Part shown: piece after piece, positions 39,289-47,659 of the stretch
Layout: every line of letters begins with the position of its first letter
Numbering within the stretch: position 1 is the stretch's first letter
NCBI GenBank assembly: GCA_028715505.1
Contig: JAQURS010000001.1
Coordinates: forward strand, 124,001-188,000
Length of the DNA stretch: 64,000 nucleotides
Source of the DNA: Patescibacteria group bacterium
Lineage (GTDB): Bacteria; Patescibacteriota; Patescibacteriia; 2-12-FULL-60-25
Reading direction: 5' to 3'
Position numbers and translations under genes: made by a program
The notes under the pieces: model-generated
The model's input: only the letters and a program-made list of their open reading frames with translations
Database searches by the model: none
What the model was told of the DNA's origin: nothing

Positions 39289-39294
39289 ATTATA
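39289..39294 (-). promoter_or_regulatory. -10 box, leaderless start
   Basis: TATAAT on the minus strand, six bases before the ATG at 39282. Confidence 0.65.
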
Positions 39295-39325
39295 GCACAT
39301 TTGTGACATGTTCTTGCGGGTGGTG

Positions 39326-39331
39326 TATAAA
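39326..39331 (+). promoter_or_regulatory. -10 box of tdk
   Basis: TATAAA ends 10 bases before the tdk ATG; TTGTGA at 39301-39306 is a weak -35 with a 19-base gap. Confidence 0.45.
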
Positions 39332-39341
39332 ATTGACCGTT

Positions 39342-39932
39342 ATGTCCAAAGGATCTTTAGAGGTCATCGTGGGTTGCATGTCGTCCGGCAAAAGCGAGGA
39401 GCTTATCCGCCGTTTGAAGCGGGCGACCATCGCCAAACAGCTGGTTATTGTTTTCAAACCCGGCTTGGATAACCGGGGCGAAAAGCTGGTCATCGCTTCG
39501 CGCGACGGCCGTCTGTTCGACGCCATCCCGATCGACAATCCGCGCGAGGTTTTTGACCATCTCAAACCCGAACACAAAGTCGTGGCGCTTGATGAGGCGC
39601 AATTCCTGCCTGAAGACGTCATGGCCGTGGTCCAGGAACTGATCGCCAGGGGATTGCGCGTCTTGGCCGCCGGTTTGGACACGGATTTTCGCGGCGAACC
39701 TTTCGGCGTGGTGCCCGAACTCATGGCCGAGGCCGATTCGGTCACCAAACTCACGGCCGTTTGCGTGCGTTGCGGCCAACCCGCAATCAGGACGCAAAGA
39801 TTGATCGCCGGCCAGCCCGCGCCTTACGAATCGCCGCGCATCGTTGTCGGTGGCGATGAGCTATACGAAGCCCGCTGCCGCTCGTGCCACGAAGTGCCGC
39901 AGGCGTGTTTATTGATTAGACCCCAACAGTAG
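39342..39932 (+). CDS. tdk: Thymidine kinase
   Basis: 196 residues, type II thymidine kinase. The P-loop is GCMSSGKSEELI near residue 11; VVALDEAQFLPED is the Walker B region; FRGEPFG and the structural zinc site CVRCG...RCRSCH complete the lasso domain. It salvages thymidine to dTMP, in keeping with a reduced, scavenging lifestyle. The ATG at 39342 rather than the upstream in-frame start is chosen from family length and the -10 box. Its end overlaps the convergent TrmB gene by 17 bases. Confidence 0.95.
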   Translation: MSKGSLEVIVGCMSSGKSEELIRRLKRATIAKQLVIVFKPGLDNRGEKLVIASRDGRLFDAIPIDNPREVFDHLKPEHKVVALDEAQFLPEDVMAVVQELIARGLRVLAAGLDTDFRGEPFGVVPELMAEADSVTKLTAVCVRCGQPAIRTQRLIAGQPAPYESPRIVVGGDELYEARCRSCHEVPQACLLIRPQQ

Positions 39933-40716
39933 GAGATTTTGGCAAGCTTTGCCAAAGTATGTCGAAAGTTAATTTTTGAAGATCAGCCAATTCTTTGGAT
40001 TCGACAATGATAGCCATTTTTTCTTTCCATGAGGCTATAAGCATTTTATTGTTGTAAAGATTGATTTCCGGCGAGAAGTTCATTTCCGCTTTGGGCAAGA
40101 AGCGGATCTCGCGCATTTCTCCTTGATCGTGCTTATGGCGTTCGATGGAAAGCTCATTTTGAGGCACGATGGCTTGAATAAAGATTTTTTTGTCGGCCCT
40201 GCGCTTGTAATATTCGGGGAAGAAATCAGGTAGGCCTTCATGCATGGTTTGCACGTTGGCGTAGGCGCGGATGGGTTCGCGGGAAGTGAGCGTGTCTTCG
40301 TAAGCTTCGCGCATGCCCTTCTCTCCCTCAAAAAACTGGACTTTGGGCCTGGTAGAAGTTATGTCCTGCAGTGAGATGAGCTGCGGCAGAAGGTCTGAAA
40401 GCCTTTTTTTACGTTTTTCGATATTGGCAGCCGCCTCTTCTTTTTCCCGGTCAAGATAGCTAACCAATCGATCCGGATCCAAGGCGCTGAAATAAGTTTG
40501 GCTGCCTTTGCGGTATTTGCTGATCACGCCTTTACGAATCAAACCCTCTAATACGTCATAGACGGTAGTTCGGTTTAACTCGGTTTTTTTAGCTAAAACA
40601 CCCCCTTTGGCCGATCCCAAAGAGAGTAGGGCTAGGTAAACGGATACCTCTTTAGGGCCGAAATTTACCTGCTCCAGAGCCTCTTTTATCATTTGTTGTC
40701 GGTCTAATTTCGACAT
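39916..40716 (-). CDS. TrmB-family transcriptional regulator
   Basis: 266 residues: winged helix (VNFGPKEVSVYLALLSLGSA, then LNRTTVYDVLEGLIRKGVIS), a coiled coil (LDREKEEAAANIEKRKKRL) and one effector domain from RPKVQFFEGEKGMREAYEDTL onwards. It is the third TrmB protein in the window. The upstream region holds TTGGCTAAAATAT (40726-40738), nearly the same as a sequence before the TrmB gene at 5231-6784. Confidence 0.85.
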   Translation of the reverse strand: MSKLDRQQMIKEALEQVNFGPKEVSVYLALLSLGSAKGGVLAKKTELNRTTVYDVLEGLIRKGVISKYRKGSQTYFSALDPDRLVSYLDREKEEAAANIEKRKKRLSDLLPQLISLQDITSTRPKVQFFEGEKGMREAYEDTLTSREPIRAYANVQTMHEGLPDFFPEYYKRRADKKIFIQAIVPQNELSIERHKHDQGEMREIRFLPKAEMNFSPEINLYNNKMLIASWKEKMAIIVESKELADLQKLTFDILWQSLPKSPTVGV

Positions 40717-40846
40717 ATTTTATTGATATTTTAGCCAATAAATAGCCTTAATTACATTAATATCATAGCACCTTCAGACACTTTTGTCAATTTCAGGTAT
40801 GCTGTATTCAACAAAACAATCGGACCTTACAGACCAGGAGGACACC

Positions 40847-41263
40847 ATGTCATTCAAGAGCGAGAACATCAACTCCGCCATCATCGCCACGCAGTATGAC
40901 CTTCGGGGCTTCTATCACCCGCTGGGCTTCCGCATGAAGAGAGGCGAATGTGGCGCCAAGCTCTTCAGCTGCATCCCGGGCAATCTGGTCGTGTTCGCCA
41001 TCGGTTTCGGCAGCGAACCGAGAAACGCCACGGACGACTCCTATGTCCCCCGGGACGCTTCTTATGAGGAGTACCTGAACATGTGTCGGCGGTTCGCTGA
41101 GGACTGCAATCCTGCCCAAAAGGAAGCAGTCCAGATCATCCTCGAGGAGGTCAAGACCCAAGCCGAAGAAGTGAAACGGAGTTCGGGTCGACAAGGATGC
41201 TTCCTCGATGAGGGCAGCGAATTCGAAAAAGTCATGAAGGCACTCACCCAAGTCTTCAGCTGA
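40847..41263 (+). CDS. Uncharacterised orphan protein, 138 aa
   Basis: Start fixed by AGGAGG six bases before the ATG; an earlier in-frame ATG at 40784 has no ribosome-binding site. Small soluble protein with a strand-rich N half (IIATQYDLRGFYHPLGFRM, then GNLVVFAIGFGSEP) and a helical C half (SYEEYLNMCRRFAEDC, QIILEEVKTQAEEVKR). Not recognised. The 3' region begins CCTACCTACT-C-GGCCGCTT, nearly the same as behind the next gene. Confidence 0.7.
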   Translation: MSFKSENINSAIIATQYDLRGFYHPLGFRMKRGECGAKLFSCIPGNLVVFAIGFGSEPRNATDDSYVPRDASYEEYLNMCRRFAEDCNPAQKEAVQIILEEVKTQAEEVKRSSGRQGCFLDEGSEFEKVMKALTQVFS

Positions 41264-41266
41264 CAT

Positions 41267-41342
41267 GTACCTACCTACTCGGCCGCTTAACACTTAGCGG
41301 CCTCCCAATCCGAGATGACGACCAAAGTCGCCGGTTCGGATG
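41267..41342 (+). other. Two hairpins between orphan genes
   Basis: GGCCGCT/AGCGGCC (41280-41303) without a T-run, then ATCCGA/TCGGAT enclosing GACGAC/GTCGCC (41307-41342). They lie after the 40847 gene and in front of the 41380 gene, so they may be a weak terminator plus a leader element. Confidence 0.45.
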
Positions 41343-41379
41343 GGGATACGGACATTACAACAGACAAGGGGAGAAGACC

Positions 41380-42126
41380 ATGGAATACCTACCCGAAACA
41401 AGCAAAGTCGTTTTCTGCGATTATTCCAAGCCTGAAAGGGCGGAAATCGTAAAATGTCTCTGTCTGCCACCGCGCGATGAAGGATACTCCAAGTATCCTG
41501 GAAGCGCTCCTGTCCCGGCTACACGCTATGCGGATCTTCCCAGGGATCCTAGGGAAATCGAGATTGTGCTTATCAAGGCCGACCCGAGCCTCACAATCCA
41601 ACAGATGATCGAGGAAATCGAAAAGGATGGATCTAGGCCGGCGACGTATGAAGAGGCTTGGTCGTATGTCAGAGCTTTTTTCGCCTCGTATCCCGTTTGT
41701 AAAACGGTTAGTTCATATAACGGTGCCACCGTAAGGTACTACGATCGGGAAACGGGTGAGACGGTGGACGCCCCCAAGCCAGAGGAAGAAGAGGCTCTCC
41801 AGAGAGCAAAGCAGGAATGGAAGAAGCTTTCGGAAATGATCGATTTGGTCATCCTTGGTTCCAAGATGCGCCTGGGAAGGGAAGAGCATGCAGTCTCCAT
41901 CGGCAAGCGCCACCATCCTCGGTATGGTGACATGTGGCTCATCGATACCCTCAGTATGACCATCTGGCAGCGGCTGCAGGAGGGATACATCCCTGTGGTT
42001 CGTGAGAATTTCCATTCATGTATTGGGGCTCCTGAATCAAACTCCAAACAGGTGAGTGCACAAGCTGGTTGTCGGCAGCCAGTTATCAAACCGTGGCATA
42101 GATGCTGCCAATGCACAGGTTGGTAA
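41380..42126 (+). CDS. Uncharacterised orphan protein, 248 aa
   Basis: AGGGGAG lies six bases before the ATG. The protein starts strand-rich (SKVVFCDYSKPERAEIVKCL), has a helical middle (EEEEALQRAKQEWKKLSEMID) and an unusual Cys-rich tail (SCIGAPE, AGCRQ, HRCCQCTGW). The last about 35 residues differ in composition from the rest and could reflect a recent frameshift or fusion. Not recognised; a single unit with a strong terminator. Confidence 0.65.
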   Translation: MEYLPETSKVVFCDYSKPERAEIVKCLCLPPRDEGYSKYPGSAPVPATRYADLPRDPREIEIVLIKADPSLTIQQMIEEIEKDGSRPATYEEAWSYVRAFFASYPVCKTVSSYNGATVRYYDRETGETVDAPKPEEEEALQRAKQEWKKLSEMIDLVILGSKMRLGREEHAVSIGKRHHPRYGDMWLIDTLSMTIWQRLQEGYIPVVRENFHSCIGAPESNSKQVSAQAGCRQPVIKPWHRCCQCTGW

Positions 42127-42138
42127 TCCTACCTACTT

Positions 42139-42175
42139 GGCCGCTTCGTTCGAAGCGGCCTTCTTCTATTTTATG
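42139..42175 (+). terminator. Terminator of the 41380 gene
   Basis: GGCCGCTTCG, loop TT, CGAAGCGGCC, then TTCTTCTATTTT. A perfect 10-base-pair stem. Confidence 0.8.
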
Positions 42176-43659
42176 ATTCTTACGATTCCCTTAGTCGCGT
42201 CCACTTCAACTTTGTCGCCGTCTTTTAAAACTTTGGTGGCAATTTTGGTGCCGATGACGCAGGGTTTATTCATCTCGCGGGCCACGATGGCAGCGTGACA
42301 AGTCACTCCTCCTTCATCCGTGACGAAGGCACTGGCTTTACGCATGGCTGGAACGTAATCCGGCCGGGTCATGACCGCCACTAAGATGTCGTTTTCGGTA
42401 ATTTTATGCGTTTCTTCAACGCTTTCGATTATTTTAACGGTGCCCGTCACTTTGCCCCTGGAAGCCGTGAATCCTTTTAATTCTTTGGTTTGGGTCGCCT
42501 TGCCCGTGCCTATGCGGTCAAGTTTTTCTATCAAAGCCAAGTCCGTCGTTACATCGTAATGATCCAATATCCATAAAATCATGCAATATTCTATTCTTTT
42601 ATCCAGCTCGTGGGATGGAATTTCGCCGGCTAAAATGGCGCCCATCTCCGGCGGAAAAGCGTATTTGAGTTGTTCCAGGCTGTATTCGGTGCGCTTTGAG
42701 AACTCCGTGAGTAAAAGGCTGAAGTAATGAGTAGCCCAAAAAGTTCCCTTTTTACGCTCATCCTGCCAGGCATTGAAATCATCGGTTATGGCGAGCAACG
42801 TGCGCAATTCTTTAGGGATATTGATTTTGGTCATCAAAGCTTCCTTGTCGGTTTTATGCTTGACGGCGAAAGATTTGATTTCTTTGATTCTTTTAGCGAT
42901 GTCCAAGGTTTTATATTGTTCGAGCTGATTTTTAAATTCCTCAAGTTCCACGATATGGTCTTTGACGTAATTGTTCCTAATCCAAAACCAATCCTTTTGA
43001 TGCCGTTCGATCAGGATTTTTTCCTGCCTGGGATTGGATTTTATTTTGGCGGCTACTTTTAATAATGCGATTTCTTCCTGTTGGAGAAAGGAAAGGAAGG
43101 TCGGAGCGGTCAAGATGGCGAAATATTCTATGAAGCGGTCCTCCATGCCTTTCGCTTCCAGGGCGGCTTTGATTTTTGAAGCGAGCAACGAGTCCGTGCT
43201 CAAAGCAAACCCGTCAATCAGGGGAGAGCTGTTAAGCTTGTTGGTGTAGATCGCCGCCAGATCGTTATAAGCCTTCAGGAGTTGTTTATTGGTGAGTTTG
43301 GAAAGGTTTAACTTATCCAACTTCCGGCACATGGCATAAAAATTTTTCTGCCAAGGGAGGAAATCCTTAACCATCTTATGGCTGATGCGCGGATTCTTTT
43401 TTGAAGCCTCGATTATCTTGGAAGTGGTATATTCCAGTTCTTGCAGGCTGTGGTACCAATCGGCTCGATTTTTTGAAAAACCAGCGTAAGCGATCCTTTG
43501 TCCAAAGGGATATTTCGTGTGTTGGATATTTGAAATATGGGAGTCTCCCAAAAAGAACATAAAATGAGGGCATGCGTCGAACCTCTGTCTGTACCAAGCG
43601 GCTCGTTCTATGGAATCTAAGCGATCTTGGAAAAGGTGGGCATCTCTTGAAAGGCTCAT
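42166..43659 (-). CDS. PEP-utilising-enzyme swivelling-domain protein
   Basis: 497 residues. The C-terminal about 80 residues are the mobile phosphohistidine domain of PEP synthase and pyruvate phosphate dikinase: DILVAVMTRPDYVPAMRKA, then DEGGVTCHAAIVAREMNKPCV with the active His in TCHA. The N-terminal 400 residues are helical and match neither the ATP-grasp nor the PEP-binding barrel, so this is not a complete PEP synthase. It could carry phosphate between partners or act on another substrate, as rifampicin phosphotransferase relatives do. On the minus strand TATACT lies nine bases before the ATG. Confidence 0.8.
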   Translation of the reverse strand: MSLSRDAHLFQDRLDSIERAAWYRQRFDACPHFMFFLGDSHISNIQHTKYPFGQRIAYAGFSKNRADWYHSLQELEYTTSKIIEASKKNPRISHKMVKDFLPWQKNFYAMCRKLDKLNLSKLTNKQLLKAYNDLAAIYTNKLNSSPLIDGFALSTDSLLASKIKAALEAKGMEDRFIEYFAILTAPTFLSFLQQEEIALLKVAAKIKSNPRQEKILIERHQKDWFWIRNNYVKDHIVELEEFKNQLEQYKTLDIAKRIKEIKSFAVKHKTDKEALMTKINIPKELRTLLAITDDFNAWQDERKKGTFWATHYFSLLLTEFSKRTEYSLEQLKYAFPPEMGAILAGEIPSHELDKRIEYCMILWILDHYDVTTDLALIEKLDRIGTGKATQTKELKGFTASRGKVTGTVKIIESVEETHKITENDILVAVMTRPDYVPAMRKASAFVTDEGGVTCHAAIVAREMNKPCVIGTKIATKVLKDGDKVEVDATKGIVRIIK

Positions 43660-43773
43660 AATGGGCTCAGTATATCTGTTATAGTTGGAACTGTAAATTT
43701 AGTTTGTTAAGCTAAAATTAGGTCAAAATTTGACAGGATTGTTACTTTCGTTCTATTTTTGTTCTATAGAGAT

Positions 43774-44019
43774 ATGTACCAAAAAATCAATGAGCCCATA
43801 GAGGCGGTCGTCATCTTCAACGGTAAAAAAGTTGAGCCGGTGTTTTTTAAATGGGGGAACAGGCAATACCGCGTCAAACGCGTGAATCTGGTGCACTCTG
43901 AGCGTCAGGGGAGGGATAGACAATACATTTTTTCCGTATCCGACGATGCTAACGCCTTCCGCCTGCGCTTTTCGACTGAAACGCTTAAGTGGACGATTGA
44001 GGAGACAGCTAGCCTTTAA
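43774..44019 (+). CDS. Small protein near dinB, DUF6504-like
   Basis: 81 residues from the ATG at 43774. It is strand-rich: INEPIEAVVIFNGKKVEPVFF, then KWGNRQYRVKRVN and ETLKWTIEE. The pattern of a short beta domain with W/R-Y-V recalls DUF6504, a family found beside translesion-polymerase genes in Actinobacteria; that match is from memory. TTGACA at 43730-43735 with TATTTT 18 bases on may be the promoter. Its end overlaps the convergent membrane gene by 11 bases; dinB lies just beyond. Confidence 0.55.
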   Translation: MYQKINEPIEAVVIFNGKKVEPVFFKWGNRQYRVKRVNLVHSERQGRDRQYIFSVSDDANAFRLRFSTETLKWTIEETASL

Positions 44020-44392
44020 CTTTAAGTTCGTTGCGCCAGCTAACGAAGAAAAGGATGGCGATGATAATGGCCGGTCCCGAGATAATGAACGAATAAGAAA
44101 GCATATAAAATTCAAACCGGCCGCTGGCGAGATTGGAAGAGGTAATCATGATCAAATAGGCCAATCCAGCCAAGGCAAAAGCCACCATGCCGACCAATTT
44201 ATATTTCCAAGCTATAAGCAGTACGCCGAGTAGAACAAGAGACGGGATATTGTGCATGAAAAGGGCCAGCGCCGTTCCCCAAAAACCGTAGTTACCTTCG
44301 AAAACGTCTAAAGAGAATAGGGACAGGAAAAGAATGAAAAGTAAGCTCAGGACGCGGGGCGTCCAAAGTAAGAGGTTGCGTTTTTTGCTCAT
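44009..44392 (-). CDS. Small four-helix membrane protein
   Basis: 127 residues from the ATG at 44392, six bases after TATAAT. Four hydrophobic helices: VLSLLFILFLSLFSLDVF, FWGTALALFMHNIPSLVLLGV, GMVAFALAGLAYLIMI and FIISGPAIIIAILFFVSW. Basic ends suggest both termini are inside the cell. No family recognised with certainty. It is divergent from dinB with overlapping promoter elements. Confidence 0.75.
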   Translation of the reverse strand: MSKKRNLLLWTPRVLSLLFILFLSLFSLDVFEGNYGFWGTALALFMHNIPSLVLLGVLLIAWKYKLVGMVAFALAGLAYLIMITSSNLASGRFEFYMLSYSFIISGPAIIIAILFFVSWRNELKVKG

Positions 44393-44398
44393 AATTCG

Positions 44399-44406
44399 AT
44401 TATACA
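44399..44406. promoter_or_regulatory. Overlapping divergent -10 boxes
   Basis: TATAAT on the minus strand (44399-44404) overlaps TATACA on the plus strand (44401-44406). The boxes serve the membrane protein and dinB, so transcription of one should interfere with the other. Confidence 0.5.
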
Positions 44407-44417
44407 GCACATCCAGT

Positions 44418-45710
44418 ATGTTCGCCCATGTAGACATGAACTCGTATTTTGCGAGCGTGGAACAGCAAGCTAATCCGCACTGGCGCGGGCGGCCTTTGGG
44501 TGTTTGTGCTTATTTGCATAAGCATGGTTGTGTTATTGCCGCTTCGATCGAGGCCAAAAAATTGGGTGCCAAAGTCGGCATGTCGGTCGACGAATGCCGT
44601 CAGGTTTGTCCGGACATGGTTTTTGTCCAAAACGATCCGCCTAAATACCGGGCCGTAACCTCCCGGGTTTTCAGTCTGCTGCATCAGATCTCGGACAAAG
44701 TCGAACATTATTCGATCGACGAAGCTTTTTTGGATTTGAAGGGCTGGTACCGCGACGAGGCCGAGGCTGCTTGGTCCTTGGCGCGTATGCGTATAAGGAT
44801 TCAAAATGAGATAGGGGATTGGCTCAAGTGTTCGATTGGCATCGCCCCCTCCAAATTCCTGGCCAAACTCGCGTCTGACCTTAAAAAGCCCAACGGCTTG
44901 GTTATTATCACGTCCGATAATTTGGATGAGACTTTATCAACTCTCGAAATCGAAGACGCGTGCGGCATCGGCCCGCGCATTCGGCGGAGGCTGAATAAAT
45001 TGGGTATTTTTTCGCTTTTGGAACTCAAAAATTATCCGGTCGGCAATCTTATGCGCGTTTTGGGCAAAGCTGGGTGGATGTGGCACGAGCGCCTGCACGG
45101 TCGCGACGTGGATCGTTTGGAAGTGGCCGGTGAACGGCCGCCAAAATCAGTCGGACATTCGTTTTGCGTGCCGCGCCGGGCCAATGAACAAGGCTTGATC
45201 TTTCCGATCATGCTCAGATTAGCCGAACGCGCGGGCCGCCGGTTGAGATCTTTTGGATTGCTGGCCAAAAGCATGAGTGTCCAGGTTGGTTTTAGGGGAC
45301 AGACGCAAAATCCTTCGTTTTTTCATCCCTTTGAAAACGGCAGTGCCTGTTCCATGGCTTTTGGCGAACCGGCCAACGACGTTTTTTCTTTAGCGCATGG
45401 CACGACTGAACTTTTGCGGACCGTTTGGGACGGAAAACGAGCCGTTTCTTTTTTGGCGGTGACTTTCCATGATCTTGTCCCGCCCAGCGGACAGATCCCT
45501 CTATTCGTCCCCTCTGCTAATATCATTGCGGGGACACCTTTCCCCCACTATGCATGGGAAAGGGGCACCAAAGCCTCTTTGGCGGTTGATAACATACGCG
45601 ACCGTTACGGCGAAGAGGCGATAATTTTCGCCAGCATGCTTGGTCTTGAGAATGATTACGCGCCGGACCGCATAGGGTTCAGAAAGACGGAAGGGGTGAA
45701 GGTTAACTAA
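44418..45710 (+). CDS. dinB: Y-family DNA polymerase (Pol IV/DinB type)
   Basis: 430 residues from the ATG at 44418. Palm motifs are FAHVDMNSYFASVEQQANP at the N terminus (first metal Asp) and YSIDEAFLDL near residue 100 (second catalytic Asp-Glu). CSIGIAPSKFLAKLASDLKKP and a helix-hairpin-helix (DACGIGPRIRRRLNKLGI) follow, then the little-finger domain. The third residue of DMN is Asn where many DinB proteins have Asp. It copies past damaged bases with low fidelity. No beta-clamp motif was identified with certainty at the C terminus. Confidence 0.92.
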   Translation: MFAHVDMNSYFASVEQQANPHWRGRPLGVCAYLHKHGCVIAASIEAKKLGAKVGMSVDECRQVCPDMVFVQNDPPKYRAVTSRVFSLLHQISDKVEHYSIDEAFLDLKGWYRDEAEAAWSLARMRIRIQNEIGDWLKCSIGIAPSKFLAKLASDLKKPNGLVIITSDNLDETLSTLEIEDACGIGPRIRRRLNKLGIFSLLELKNYPVGNLMRVLGKAGWMWHERLHGRDVDRLEVAGERPPKSVGHSFCVPRRANEQGLIFPIMLRLAERAGRRLRSFGLLAKSMSVQVGFRGQTQNPSFFHPFENGSACSMAFGEPANDVFSLAHGTTELLRTVWDGKRAVSFLAVTFHDLVPPSGQIPLFVPSANIIAGTPFPHYAWERGTKASLAVDNIRDRYGEEAIIFASMLGLENDYAPDRIGFRKTEGVKVN

Positions 45711-45718
45711 AAATTTGC

Positions 45719-45724
45719 TATACT
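45719..45724 (+). promoter_or_regulatory. -10 box, leaderless start
   Basis: TATACT ends six bases before the ATG at 45731. Confidence 0.6.
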
Positions 45725-45730
45725 AATTTT

Positions 45731-46672
45731 ATGAACGCCTCCTTTAAAATTTCATACGACGGGCCAGCTTTGGCTGACCACGAAATGAATGTAAAAGATT
45801 TCGCACCAGCATTATTAGCCTTAGGGGAGCTTTTAGAAGAAGCGAATGGAATCTTAAATGGGAAAGATGTCAAATTGGCTGTTAATATTCGTGCTACTGA
45901 ACAAGGTTCAATAGAAGCGCTATTAACAGCGGTTCAATCAGTTTCATCTACAGTAGGTCAGATGACGTCTCTTTTTTCAGGTGATCAGGTTTCCGCCGTC
46001 GTGAATGCAAAAGAGCTATTGGAGATCATTGGGATAGGGATAGGTATGGGCGGATCGGGCGGAGTTATTGGAATATTAAAATGGTTAAAAGGAAGGCAGG
46101 TTAAAAATGTAGTTGAATTGGAAGATGATAAATTTAAACTTGAGCTTGAGGGGGGAGAAGTCAGACTGGTTTCAAAGAAAGAAATTAGACTTTTTACCTG
46201 GCTGAACATTAGAAAGAATATAGAGGCTATTATACATGTGCCTTTACAAAAAACGGGAATAGAAAAAGTTTCATTAATCAGTGATTCGGGCATGCAATCA
46301 GTGGAGAAGTCAGAGACGGACTACTTTATCGCACCTATTGTTGAACGAGAGAAAATGGGAGATAGTATAATGAAAATAAATTTACAAATAGTGAATATTT
46401 CTTTTCAAGAAGGAGGTAAATGGAGATTTAGCGACGGTAATTCGATGTTTTTTGCGGATATTACTGATAAAGGGTTCATGGAAAAAATTCAAAAAAACGA
46501 GGAAGTTTTTGCTAGAGATGATATTCTTTTTGTAGATTTAAAAATTAAACAATACTTAGAGAACGGCTTGATAAAAACGGAACATGAGATTGTAAAAATT
46601 TTAGAACACAAGAGTGCAGCTATTCAAATACAGCTGCCTTTTGGTGAAAGTGGTAAGGAAGAGTTAAAATAG
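45731..46672 (+). CDS. AT-rich gene for an uncharacterised accessory protein, 313 aa
   Basis: The gene is visibly more AT-rich than its neighbours and uses many AAA, TTA and ATA codons, which suggests recent transfer. The N-terminal about 80 residues (FKISYDGPALADHEMNVKDFAPALLALGELLEEAN) form a conserved-looking domain that I have seen in proteins of other bacteria without a known role. Gly-rich GIGIGMGGSGGVIGILKWL (about 98-116) could be a membrane-inserting helix. The C half is strand-rich. Such a plan, a sensor-like head plus a hydrophobic hairpin, is seen in some defence proteins, but this is speculative. Its end overlaps ddl by 9 bases. Confidence 0.7.
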   Translation: MNASFKISYDGPALADHEMNVKDFAPALLALGELLEEANGILNGKDVKLAVNIRATEQGSIEALLTAVQSVSSTVGQMTSLFSGDQVSAVVNAKELLEIIGIGIGMGGSGGVIGILKWLKGRQVKNVVELEDDKFKLELEGGEVRLVSKKEIRLFTWLNIRKNIEAIIHVPLQKTGIEKVSLISDSGMQSVEKSETDYFIAPIVEREKMGDSIMKINLQIVNISFQEGGKWRFSDGNSMFFADITDKGFMEKIQKNEEVFARDDILFVDLKIKQYLENGLIKTEHEIVKILEHKSAAIQIQLPFGESGKEELK

Positions 46673-47614
46673 TTTCCGTAAGGCTAATTCCATGATTCGA
46701 TCCAAAAATTCAGGGTAGCCCATGCCGGCGGCCGCGGCTTCCTTGGGGCAAAGGCTTTGGGCGGTCAATCCTGGAATGGTGTTTGTCTCTAGAAAGTAAG
46801 ATTGGCCGTCGGAAAGGATGAAATCAGAACGGCTTAAGCCGTCGCAACCAAGTAGGGAGTGGATTTTGACGGCCAAATCCTGGACTTGTTTGGTTAAATC
46901 GTCATCAATCCGCGCTGGGCAGATTTCTTGCGTTTTAGGTGAGTCGTATTTGGCGTTGTAATCAAAAAATTCGCCATCAGCGATTATCTCAACCGGGGGC
47001 AAGGCCTCGATTTTGCCTTGGTTCGAATTCCCTAAAACGCCGCAAGTGACCTCGGTACCTTTTATCAACTCTTGAATCAACGCCGTTTTGTCTTCATTGA
47101 AAGCCTTATCCAAGGCCGTTGATAACTCGTCCTGATTTTTGACGATCGTGATGCCTACGCTTGAACCCGATTCGTTCGGTTTAACCACGCATGGATAATG
47201 AATTGATTCGTCGATTATCCGCTTTATTTTTTCCGGATCGCGATCGGCTTTCCGGATCTCAAAAAATTTAGGGGAAAGGATGCCGAAGCCTGATAGATAA
47301 TGATGCGTTTTGGCCTTGTCCATGCAAAGCGCGCTGGCCAGCACGCCTGAGCCGGTATAGGGAATGCTGATCAGCTCTAGCAGGGCTTGGACCCGTCCAT
47401 CTTCACCATATCGGCCGTGCAAGGCCAAAAAGGCGACCTCAAAATCGCCTCTGGTGAGGGCATCTATCCAGCGGCTATTATTTGAAACCTCCACCACGGA
47501 CGGTTCGTACTTTTCCTTATTCAAATTAGATAAAACTTGCTGGCCTGATTTGAGGGATATGTCACGTTCGTTTGAAATTCCTCCGCAAAGAATGGCGACT
47601 TTGGTTTTAGGCAT
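46664..47614 (-). CDS. ddl: D-alanine--D-alanine ligase
   Basis: 316 residues with the ATP-grasp layout. N-terminal VAILCGGISNERDISLKSG, then FLALHGRYGEDGRVQALLELISIPYTGSG, the ATP lid region KPNESGSSVGITIVKN, and RSDFILSDGQSYFLETNTIPGLTAQSL with the metal-binding Glu and Asn. It makes the D-Ala-D-Ala dipeptide for peptidoglycan. On the minus strand TATACT lies nine bases before the ATG. Confidence 0.95.
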   Translation of the reverse strand: MPKTKVAILCGGISNERDISLKSGQQVLSNLNKEKYEPSVVEVSNNSRWIDALTRGDFEVAFLALHGRYGEDGRVQALLELISIPYTGSGVLASALCMDKAKTHHYLSGFGILSPKFFEIRKADRDPEKIKRIIDESIHYPCVVKPNESGSSVGITIVKNQDELSTALDKAFNEDKTALIQELIKGTEVTCGVLGNSNQGKIEALPPVEIIADGEFFDYNAKYDSPKTQEICPARIDDDLTKQVQDLAVKIHSLLGCDGLSRSDFILSDGQSYFLETNTIPGLTAQSLCPKEAAAAGMGYPEFLDRIMELALRKLF

Positions 47615-47659
47615 AGCTTTTTGAGTATAGATAACTATTGGAAAATAAAAAAGGCCCTC

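Noticed and set aside
40784-40846. Earlier start for the 40847 gene
   Set aside because: No ribosome-binding site there, while AGGAGG precedes the ATG at 40847.
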